From assembly GCA_021781455.1 (NCBI GenBank), contig JAJXWV010000084.1, forward strand, positions 62,001-126,000: a stretch of 64,000 nucleotides of DNA, read 5' to 3'. Of the stretch, positions 57,749 to 64,000 are shown piece after piece (position 1 is the stretch's first letter; every line of letters starts with the position of its first letter). The translations under genes and the position numbers were made by a program. Source of the stretch: Acidobacteriota bacterium (lineage in GTDB: Bacteria; Acidobacteriota; Thermoanaerobaculia; Gp7-AA8). Below the pieces are notes generated by a model. The model saw only the letters and a program-made list of their open reading frames with translations, made no database searches and was not told where the DNA came from.

Positions 57749-60136
57749 GTGGATGATCCGATTGTCATCCCGAGCGTGAGCGAGGGATCCGGGCGGCGGG
57801 GCGGCGCACGAATTGTGCTGAAACTGCTGGCGGTCATCGCCGCGGCTGCGTTCGCTGCCGCTGTGCTGTGGATCTTCTACGGCCCGATTCCCCTGCTCGA
57901 CAGCGCCCGCTTCATTTCCACGCCGATCCTCGACCGCAACGGCATCCCGCTCTACGAGCCGCTTTCCCCTTCGGGACTGCGCGGCGAATGGCTCGAGTCG
58001 CACCAGGTTCCGAAGCGCGTCGCGGCGGCGACGATTGCCGCCGAAGACCGCAGGTTCGAGAGGCACATCGGCATCGACCCCCTGGCGGTCGCGCGTGCCG
58101 CAATGCACGACGTCCGCCGCGGTGCTCTGGTCGAGGGCGGCTCCACGATCACGCAGCAGGTCGCAAAGCTGATGCTCGGCCGGCGCGCCGGACAGGGCAG
58201 GACCATTGCTCAGAAGGTGCGCGAGGCCGTTCTGGCGCTGCGCCTGGAGCGCCGCTACAGCAAGCGGGCGATCCTCGCGGCATACGTGAATCTCGCGCCT
58301 TACGGCAACCAGATCCATGGCATCGCCCGCGCCAGCCGGCGCTATTTCGGCTGCGGGCTGGAAGAGCTGACGGCGGCACAGGCGGCGTTCCTCGCTTCAC
58401 TGCCGCAACGGCCGAGCGCATTCAATCCGCTGCGCGATCCGCTGCGGGCGGCGAGGCGGCAGCAGGAGATCCTCCGCCGCATGCGCGATCTCGGCTTCAT
58501 TTCGCGGAGCGAGCTGGAGGTGGCAAGGCGGGAGCGCCTGCGGTTCGATCGCGGAGAGCAGCCGGTGATCGCCCAGCATTTCCTCGAGCGCGTCATGGAG
58601 GCATGCGCGCAGCGGCCGTGCGTCGACAATACTCGCCGCGCGATCGTGACCACACTCGATTCGCGGCTGCAGCGCGAGGTGGCCGGCATCATCGCCGCAC
58701 ATCGTGAAGAGCTCCTGAGCCACGGCGCTCACAGCGTGGCCGTGGCCGTCCTCGACAATGCCTCGGGCCAGTGGCTGGCGTGGGAAGGCTCGGGCGACTA
58801 TTTCGGGACGAATTTCGGCGGTGCCATCGACGGTGTCATCGCCCTCCGCCAGCCGGGATCGGCGCTGAAGCCTTTCACCTACGCGCTGGCGTTCGAGCGC
58901 GGAGAGTCGCCGGCCACGGTTCTTCCTGACGTGGTCTCGAGCTTCCGCACGGCCGAGGAAGGCGTCGTCTACTCGCCCCGGAACTACGATGGCCGGTATC
59001 GCGGTCCGATGCGAGCCCGGGCGGCGCTGGCGGGCTCCGAAAACGTTCCGGCGGTGGCGCTGCTGTCGCACCTCGGGCCGGCGGCGCTCCTGCGCCTGCT
59101 GCACGATTCCGGCTTCTCGGATTTCACGCGCACCGCCGACTACTACGGTCTGGGTCTCACGTTAGGTGACGCGGAAGTCCGCCTCCAGCAGCTCGTGGCC
59201 GCCTACTCGATCTTTGCGCGGGGCGGAATGTGGATCGATCCGACGATGATCCTCCGGCCGGAGACCGCAGGCGATCGGTCACGGAGCGCCCTCCCGTCCC
59301 GCCGCATCGTCTCGCAGCGCACCGCGTTCTGGATCACCGATATCCTCTCCGACCCGGCAGCGCGCGAGTTCATCTTCGGCAGCGGCGGCAGCCTCGACTT
59401 CCCGTTTCCGGTCGCCGTGAAGACCGGCACGTCTCAGGCCTACCACGACAACTGGACCATCGGCTACACGCGTGAAGTCACGGTGGGTGTCTGGGTCGGC
59501 AATTTCGGGCGAGAACAGCTCCGCGGCTCGACCGGCGTGACGGGCGCCGGACCGATCTTCCACGACGTGATGCTCGCGTCGGAGCGCCGGCTGTTGGGAC
59601 CGCTGTTCCTGTCGGAGAACGCGGCGATCGTCGATCCTCCGCCTAACGTGATGCGCGCTCCGATCTGCGCGCTTTCGGGGCTGCGGCCGTCGACCTCCTG
59701 TCCGACGATCACGACCGAATGGGTCGCCACCGATGCCCCGGTGCGCTTCTGCTCCTGGCATCACGCGAACGGCGTGACCTGGCCCGACGTGTACCGCGCC
59801 TGGGCGAACGCGAACGGGTTGCTGGCCAGAGAACCGGCCATCGCCGCAGGGCCCTCCGTGCGGACGCGAGGTGTCGGCCGACCGCATGCGGTCCGGGTGA
59901 TCAACCCGCCGGACGGCGCCACCTACCTGATCGACCCGACGCTGCGGATGCGCTATCAGACGCTCCGGCTTCGCGCCATCAGCGCGGGTGCCGTGGCCTG
60001 GAACGTCGACCGGCTGGCGATCGGAAGGACCAGACGCGACGGAGTGGTCGAGTGGCCGCTCGCACCGGGGAAGCACACCATCACCGCCGTCGACGAGCAG
60101 GGGAACCGCAGCTCGGTCCGGATCTTCGTGAAGTAG
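57749..60136 (+). CDS. pbpC: Penicillin-binding protein 1C (bifunctional glycosyltransferase/transpeptidase)
   Basis: 795 aa. One N-terminal membrane helix (VLKLLAVIAAAAFAAAVLWIF) is followed by the GT51 glycosyltransferase (AAEDRRFERHIGID with the catalytic Glu, GGSTITQQVAKL, RRYSKRAILAAYVN). The transpeptidase comes next with GSALKPFTYAL (SxxK), AGSENVPAV (SxN) and KTGTSQAYHDN (KTG), and the C-terminal BiPBP domain (HAVRVINPPDGATYLID). All catalytic residues are present. The start is uncertain: GTG 57749 includes IVIPSVSEGSG, which looks like intergenic repeat sequence (GTCATCCCGAGCGTGAGCGA) read as protein, and a GTG at 57815 would give a tidier N-terminus. Partner of the alpha-2-macroglobulin. 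Confidence 0.93.
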   Translation: MDDPIVIPSVSEGSGRRGGARIVLKLLAVIAAAAFAAAVLWIFYGPIPLLDSARFISTPILDRNGIPLYEPLSPSGLRGEWLESHQVPKRVAAATIAAEDRRFERHIGIDPLAVARAAMHDVRRGALVEGGSTITQQVAKLMLGRRAGQGRTIAQKVREAVLALRLERRYSKRAILAAYVNLAPYGNQIHGIARASRRYFGCGLEELTAAQAAFLASLPQRPSAFNPLRDPLRAARRQQEILRRMRDLGFISRSELEVARRERLRFDRGEQPVIAQHFLERVMEACAQRPCVDNTRRAIVTTLDSRLQREVAGIIAAHREELLSHGAHSVAVAVLDNASGQWLAWEGSGDYFGTNFGGAIDGVIALRQPGSALKPFTYALAFERGESPATVLPDVVSSFRTAEEGVVYSPRNYDGRYRGPMRARAALAGSENVPAVALLSHLGPAALLRLLHDSGFSDFTRTADYYGLGLTLGDAEVRLQQLVAAYSIFARGGMWIDPTMILRPETAGDRSRSALPSRRIVSQRTAFWITDILSDPAAREFIFGSGGSLDFPFPVAVKTGTSQAYHDNWTIGYTREVTVGVWVGNFGREQLRGSTGVTGAGPIFHDVMLASERRLLGPLFLSENAAIVDPPPNVMRAPICALSGLRPSTSCPTITTEWVATDAPVRFCSWHHANGVTWPDVYRAWANANGLLAREPAIAAGPSVRTRGVGRPHAVRVINPPDGATYLIDPTLRMRYQTLRLRAISAGAVAWNVDRLAIGRTRRDGVVEWPLAPGKHTITAVDEQGNRSSVRIFVK

Positions 60137-60263
60137 GCGCTTGCCATCCCGAGCGTCCTTGCCATCCCGAGCCGCGCGGGCAGGAGTGACGATGAGGGGA
60201 CTGAAATTCGCGCGTCACCCGCGCACCCAGATTCCCCGCTGACGCTTCGAAGAAACTCCCAGT

Positions 60264-60400
60264 GTTTATGCGGGCTCTGGCGTTCGTCCCTTCTCCCCGC
60301 CGCAGCGGGGAGAAGGTGCCGAAGGCGTACAAGGGGTCTCCTTTTGAACCAGAACGAGACCCCCTCACCCGGGCTCTCTTCCCGCTGCGGCGGGGAAAGG
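60264..60400. repeat. Repeat family C, copy 3
   Basis: CTTCTCCCCGCCGCAGCGGG hairpin, then GGTGCCGAAGGCGTACAAGG and CCTTTTGAACCAGAACGAGA, matching copy 2 in inverse. The 357-bp gap before the deformylase also has short CATCCCGAGC words; no gene. Confidence 0.7.
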
Positions 60401-60493
60401 GTAACAATCGGACGTTTCTTCTCTCCGGCATCGTGCCTGCGCGATTCGAGTGCTCGGGATGACAAGAGGAATCCTGGGCGTTGCACCTCGAAA

Positions 60494-61042
60494 ATGCCTT
60501 CCATCGAAGCTCCCGTTCTTCTCCTCGGCGATCCGCGGCTGCGCGTCCGGTCGGCCGAGGTGCGCGATTTCGACGATGCTGCGTTCACGGCGGCCGGCGA
60601 AACCCTGGCGGCAACGCTCGTCGCGTTCCGGAGGAAGCACGGTTTCGGGCGCGCGATCTCGGCGCCGCAGATCGGGGCGGCTCGGCGATTGATTGCCGTC
60701 AATCTGGGCGATGGTCCGTTCTTCGTCGTGAACCCGGTGATCACCTCCCGCAGCGAGGAGACGTTCACGATGTGGGACGACTGCATGAGTTTTCCCGACC
60801 TCCTGGTGAAGGTGGAGCGGCATCGCATGATCTCGCTCCGTTACCAGGACGAGCGGGGAGTGCCGGTGGTCTGGGAGCGGATGGATCTCGCTGCGAGCGA
60901 GCTTCTGCAGCACGAGATCGACCATCTGGACGGAGTCCTGGCGGTCGACCGGGCGCTGCCGGGGAATTCGCTGGTGATCAAGTCCGTGTACGAAGCCGAC
61001 CGCGACCGATTCCGGCGCGAGGTCGACTACGTGATCGGGTGA
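60494..61042 (+). CDS. Peptide deformylase, divergent
   Basis: 182 aa. Removal of N-formyl groups from new proteins is the family's task, using a metal bound by one Cys and two His. Motif 3 is intact (LLQHEIDHLDG, HExxH). Motif 2 has its Cys in WDDCMSFPDLL instead of EGCLS, and motif 1 is GRAISAPQIG instead of GxGxAAxQ. So all three metal ligands and the catalytic Glu are present, but the surroundings deviate, as in def-like paralogues of unclear substrate. The start at 60494 begins MPSIEAPVLLLGDPRLR. No formyltransferase gene is adjacent, so this is probably not the main housekeeping copy. Confidence 0.83.
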   Translation: MPSIEAPVLLLGDPRLRVRSAEVRDFDDAAFTAAGETLAATLVAFRRKHGFGRAISAPQIGAARRLIAVNLGDGPFFVVNPVITSRSEETFTMWDDCMSFPDLLVKVERHRMISLRYQDERGVPVVWERMDLAASELLQHEIDHLDGVLAVDRALPGNSLVIKSVYEADRDRFRREVDYVIG

Positions 61043-61413
61043 ACGCGAAAGGGACCAGGGCTGGGAGGACCCGTCCAGGTCGGCCGGGCCAGGGACAGGC
61101 TGAGTCAGCCGAGACCACCGGAGAGTCGTTGGATTTTCATTTTCGTGTCGCGAAGGAGAGCAGGCGGCACGGCACCACAAACCCTTGAAAAGACGAACTC
61201 GGCGCCGCAGCGGCCCCGGCGAAATGGTGCCTGTGTGGCCCCGGGAATCGCTGGGCTGGGATGCTGTTTGCTAACTCATCGGCAGGTACGGTTAGAATTA
61301 CGGTCCGCCATACGAGTGGGCGCGCGCAAAACTTTCGGTGGACGTGCGGCGCGACGCTTGCGACTATTGCACCGTGAGATCGCTGCACGATCTAAGCAGA
61401 AAGTGATGGAGAG
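61043..61413. other. Intergenic region, no gene seen
   Basis: 371 bp between the deformylase and the RRM gene. No repeat of families A-F and no convincing ORF. An untranslated leader for the RRM gene may start in the AT-richer segment near 61280-61300 (GGTTAGAATTACGG). Confidence 0.5.
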
Positions 61414-61854
61414 ATGCCTTCGAAAGTTTTTGTAGGGAACCTTGATTTCAACACGACCAAGACTGAAGTACAGACGCTGTTCTCGCAGGTCGGCGAGATT
61501 CGTGACGTCTTCCTGCCGATGGATCGTGAGAGCGGCCGGCCTCGTGGCTTCGCGTTCGTCGAGTTCACGTCCGACGAGGACGCCGCCAAGGCCATCGAGA
61601 AGTTCAACGGCCATGAGCTGAACGGCCGGGCCCTTCGCGTCAACGCGGCCGAAGAGCGGCCCCGCGGCGGTGGCGGCGGACGCGGTCCGCGGCCTTCCTT
61701 CGGCAGCGGTGGCGGCGGCTACGGTGGCGGTGGCTACGGTGGCGGCGGCGGAGATTACGGCGGTGGTGGCGGCGGCTACGGCGGCGGTCGTGATGGTGGA
61801 GGCAAGCCGAAAGGCAGCCGTCGCAACATACGCGGCAAGAAGCGCAGCCTCTGA
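61414..61854 (+). CDS. Glycine-rich RNA-recognition-motif protein
   Basis: 146 aa. One RRM domain (residues 1-80) has RNP2 VFVGNL and RNP1 RGFAFVEF, both with the aromatic residues needed for RNA stacking. A Gly-rich tail (GGGGYGGGGYGGGGGDYGGG) and a basic end (KPKGSRRNIRGKKRSL) follow. This resembles the cyanobacterial/plant-like small Gly-rich RNA-binding proteins also found in many bacteria, often cold-induced. It probably binds mRNA as a chaperone. The ATG follows GATGGAGAG. A strong terminator lies 17 bp after its stop. Confidence 0.95.
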   Translation: MPSKVFVGNLDFNTTKTEVQTLFSQVGEIRDVFLPMDRESGRPRGFAFVEFTSDEDAAKAIEKFNGHELNGRALRVNAAEERPRGGGGGRGPRPSFGSGGGGYGGGGYGGGGGDYGGGGGGYGGGRDGGGKPKGSRRNIRGKKRSL

Positions 61855-61870
61855 TCGACGCTCAATGAGT

Positions 61871-61898
61871 AAGGCGCCCGAAACGGGCGCCTTACTTT
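61871..61898 (+). terminator. Rho-independent terminator of the RRM gene
   Basis: A 10-bp stem AAGGCGCCCG/CGGGCGCCTT with an AAA loop, then ACTTTTG. The stem is GC-rich; the T-run is short. Confidence 0.85.
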
Positions 61899-62074
61899 TG
61901 AGGCGCACCGGCCGGCTGGACCATTTGCGCCGGATGCAACAGGCGGCGACGCTCAGGTGGTAGGGCAAGACTTAGCCGTGCGCGGTGCGCCTAACTGAGG
62001 CGCGATCGTTGCTTTTGCGTTACGATCAGTAAGGGTCGCCGGCGGTGTCATTCATGCCGGCTGGAGGATGAACC

Positions 62075-62290
62075 GTGAAGCGCACTTACCCGCTCTGTAA
62101 AAAAGGACTTCACCGGCTCGATCCGGGCAATACGTACGAGCATCCGTCAAAAGGACCGGAATGCCGCGAGTGCAAACGCGACTACATGCGCGGCTACATG
62201 CGCGAGCTTCGGGCGAAATTGCGGAAGCCTGCCGCGAAGCGCGCCGCCAAGCGTCCCGTGGCGAGGGCGCGCGCGCGCCGCGCGCGCTGA
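62075..62290 (+). CDS. Small Cys-rich basic protein, putative zinc-finger nucleic-acid binder
   Basis: 71 aa. PLCKKGLHRLDPGNTYEHPS..GPECRECKRDYMRGYMR has a Cys, a His and a C-x2-C spaced to hold zinc, followed by a Lys/Arg/Ala tail (AAKRAAKRPVARARARRAR) typical of DNA- or RNA-binding tails. The first part resembles the zinc-ribbon heads of some HNH endonucleases, but no nuclease motif follows. It starts at GTG 62075 with GGAGG seven bases upstream. Unknown function. Confidence 0.65.
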   Translation: MKRTYPLCKKGLHRLDPGNTYEHPSKGPECRECKRDYMRGYMRELRAKLRKPAAKRAAKRPVARARARRAR

Positions 62291-62375
62291 CGCAGCGGAC
62301 GCCGGGGTGCGCCGCAGGATTTTCTGATTGCGGCTCACGCCTTCGACGATTTCTACCAGAGGCGGATCGCGCCGA

Positions 62376-62831
62376 TCAGCGCGCGCTGCGCAGTCGCACC
62401 GTCTCGTCGAAGCCGCAGCAGTCGTGAACGGCTTGCAGGAGGCGCTCCGCGGCCAGGGGCTTCTTCAGAACCACGTACACGCCCTCCGTCCCGGCGAGGG
62501 CCGCGTCGGACGCGCCCGTGATCACCACCACACGCCGCAGCAGGTCGGGTTTCGACCGGCGGATCATCGACAGCACGGTGGCACCGTGGATGTGCGGCAG
62601 CCCCAGGTCGAGCAGGACCGCGGCGTAGTGGCGCTTCTCGATCTGGTCGACGACGTCGCGCCCGTTGGCCGCCATGTCCACCTCGAACCCGGAACGCGTG
62701 AGCGCGGCGGCACAGAGAGTGCGCACGGCTTCGTCGTCATCGGCGCAGAGCACGCGCGGTGCCCCGTCGCTGTGGGTGTGCAGGGCGCGGCGCGCGAGGT
62801 CGGCGAGCTGCTGGATGCGTTCTGAGATCAT
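62376..62831 (-). CDS. Response regulator receiver-domain protein (stand-alone)
   Basis: 151 aa. The single receiver domain has the acidic pair VLCADDDEA, the phospho-accepting aspartate in AVLLDLGLPHIHG, the switch Thr in VVVITGASD and the lysine in YVVLKKPLA. There is no output domain, so it may work by protein-protein contact (CheY/Spo0F-like). An N-terminal extension of ~30 residues (ISERIQQLADLARRALHTHS) is helical. The start at 62831 is preceded by a weak GGCGGAG; an ATG at 62855 is possible. No cognate histidine kinase is nearby, so the partner is unknown. Confidence 0.88.
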   Translation of the reverse strand: MISERIQQLADLARRALHTHSDGAPRVLCADDDEAVRTLCAAALTRSGFEVDMAANGRDVVDQIEKRHYAAVLLDLGLPHIHGATVLSMIRRSKPDLLRRVVVITGASDAALAGTEGVYVVLKKPLAAERLLQAVHDCCGFDETVRLRSAR

Positions 62832-62937
62832 GCGGATTCGCTCCGCCTGCCCCAAAGCAAGAACCGATCCGGCGAGCTAAGCAGGCCTGGGAGGGCGTCG
62901 TTCCGGACCGTTCGGCGTGCGTCTAGAATGCACGTCC

Positions 62938-63408
62938 ATGAAACCGCGCTTCGACTACGCCGCCGCGTCTCCCGCGGCCTATCACGCCATGCTCGCTCTG
63001 GAGCGCTTCGTGCGCAACGAATCCGGACTCGACAAGAAGCTGCTCGAGCTGATCAAGATCCGCGCCTCCCAGATCAACGGATGCGCCTACTGCCTGGACA
63101 TGCACACGAAGGATTCCCGCGCCATCGGCGAGACCGAGCAGCGCATCTATTCGCTGGATGCCTGGCGGGAGACGCCGTTCTACAGCGATCGCGAACGCGC
63201 CGCGCTGGCCTGGACCGAGGCCGTGACGCTCGTGCACAGCGGGCACGTCCCGGACAGTGTCTACGAGGAAGTGAAGGGTCAGTTCAACGATCAGGAGATC
63301 GTCAACCTGACCATGGCCATCATCACGATCAACGGCTGGAACAGGCTGGCCATCGCCACGCGAGCCGTACCGGGAACGTATGAACCCGAGAAGCAACCGT
63401 CATCCTGA
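62938..63408 (+). CDS. AhpD-like carboxymuconolactone decarboxylase family protein
   Basis: 156 aa. The redox motif NGCAYCLDMHTKDSR (C-x2-C with His three residues later) is the AhpD peroxidase type; LLELIKIRASQ and MAIITINGWNRLAIATRAV complete the fold. It is likely a thiol-dependent peroxidase or a disulfide reductase with trimeric AhpD-like structure, in the cytosol. The start at 62938 is used because the family begins with PRFDYAAASP; there is another ATG at 62917. Single gene; repeat E follows. Confidence 0.9.
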   Translation: MKPRFDYAAASPAAYHAMLALERFVRNESGLDKKLLELIKIRASQINGCAYCLDMHTKDSRAIGETEQRIYSLDAWRETPFYSDRERAALAWTEAVTLVHSGHVPDSVYEEVKGQFNDQEIVNLTMAIITINGWNRLAIATRAVPGTYEPEKQPSS

Positions 63409-63418
63409 GCCAGGAACC

Positions 63419-63630
63419 GCATCCCCGTCACTCTGAGCCGGCGAAGCCACGGGGTGGCTGGGTGGGTGTGCGGCGGAGCGCGGCGAAGAGTCTCCAGATT
63501 GCACGATCGTGAAGAGCCTGCCGTCACTCCGCTCGAGCCGGCTAATCGTCCCGGTAAGAGACTCTTCGCCGCGCTCCACCCCTCCCACCCATCCACCGCC
63601 CCCGCGGTTACGCCGGCTCAGAGTGACGGT
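63419..63630. repeat. Repeat family E, copy 2
   Basis: GTCACTCTGAGCCGGCGAAG ... GCGCGGCGAAGAGTCTCCAG and inverse TAAGAGACTCTTCGCCGCGC ... ACGCCGGCTCAGAGTGACGG, with a GCACGATCGTGAAGAGCC middle. Same family as 37984-38152. Confidence 0.85.
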
Positions 63631-63687
63631 AGAGCTCCCCCCGCCCTCTGCCGCTCCCCGGCGCGATTCGTGTAGAGTTCCCGCCCC

Positions 63688-64000
63688 ATGAAGCCCGTCA
63701 TCGGAATCGGATCCGACATCGGCGCCGCCGCGCTTGGCAAACGCGACTGCGCCTTCGCGTACACGACCTACATCGATTCGCTGCGCCGCGCCGGTGCGAT
63801 TCCCGTCGTCATTCCGCCGCAGCCCGAGAATGCCGCCGACGTCGTGGACAGCCTCGACGGCATCGTGCTCGCCGGCGGCTACGATTGTGACCCCGCCCTC
63901 TACGGCGAGGAGCGCCATCCCAGCGTGGAGCCGATGGACCCGCGCCGGCAGGAGAACGACCTCACTCTGGCGCGCATGGCGCGCGAGCGGGGCATCCCCA
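63688..64000 (+). CDS. Gamma-glutamyl-gamma-aminobutyrate hydrolase/class I glutamine amidotransferase-like protein (PuuD-like), 5' part
   Basis: Only the first ~104 residues are inside the window; the gene runs off the right edge. The start MKPVIGIGSDIG, the segment TYIDSLRRAGAIPVVIPPQP and GIVLAGGYDCDPALYGEERH are typical of the peptidase C26/PuuD family (GGxDxxPxxY). The catalytic Cys would lie beyond the window. Members hydrolyse gamma-glutamyl compounds, e.g. in putrescine breakdown. The start at 63688 has no strong ribosome site. Repeat E lies upstream. Confidence 0.88.
   Translation, partial: MKPVIGIGSDIGAAALGKRDCAFAYTTYIDSLRRAGAIPVVIPPQPENAADVVDSLDGIVLAGGYDCDPALYGEERHPSVEPMDPRRQENDLTLARMARERGIP

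Overview
The window comes from a high-GC bacterial chromosome, probably a member of the Acidobacteriota. This is an inference from several things: a membrane-anchored winged-helix/TPR regulator of a type common in that phylum, very many short GC-rich palindromic repeats between genes, the arsenosugar-type radical-SAM pair, and the general gene mix. No rRNA, tRNA, prophage or CRISPR array was found. Almost every intergenic gap carries one of several repeat families, called A-F here, and some repeats have entered coding sequence.

Layout. 1-4.3 kb: end of a DUF3501 gene with its Fe-S oxidoreductase, then a PEBP-family protein, a short-chain dehydrogenase and a YbaK-type deacylase. 4.8-10.8 kb: a complete RND efflux operon (adaptor, pump, outer-membrane channel). 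10.9-21.8 kb: a broken secreted-protein gene, a large winged-helix/TPR regulator, and a minus-strand block of mostly unrecognised secreted or membrane proteins. These include two zinc-ribbon membrane proteins with near-identical 5' ends, a PrsW-type intramembrane protease and several lipoproteins. A near-identical upstream module stands before three of these genes, and a degenerate copy lies beside the regulator. 22.4-30.5 kb: cold-shock protein, a nitrate/sulfonate-type ABC ATPase with a fused double permease, a cytochrome c, an arsenosugar-type operon (ArsS-like radical SAM plus peroxidase-like protein) and a YncE-like propeller protein.

30.8-44.0 kb is the most striking part. It is a two-armed locus with a fused [2Fe-2S]/molybdopterin hydroxylase (XdhD-like), an SsnA-like amidohydrolase and two PLP-dependent lyase-fold enzymes on the plus strand, facing YgeY-, YgeW- and YgfK-like genes on the minus strand. 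These families form the so-called selenium-linked yge/ygf cluster, which recent work ties to anaerobic breakdown of uric acid and related purines. Here the expected YgeX lyase is replaced by two different PLP proteins, and the YgfK-like protein lacks its central flavin/NAD(P)H domain. A RAYT (REP-associated tyrosine transposase) with perfect 34-bp flanking inverted repeats sits between the two arms.

44.5-64 kb: an OB-fold lipoprotein, an ArsR-type regulator, a multi-sensor GGDEF-EAL protein, a decaying region (truncated transglycosylase-like gene, small gene, orphan DUF433 antitoxin with a broken toxin), the alpha-2-macroglobulin/PbpC pair, a divergent peptide deformylase, an RRM protein, a response regulator, an AhpD-like protein and the start of a PuuD-like glutamine amidotransferase.

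Coordinates and translations were read by eye. Family assignments rest on motifs and length, not on database searches.
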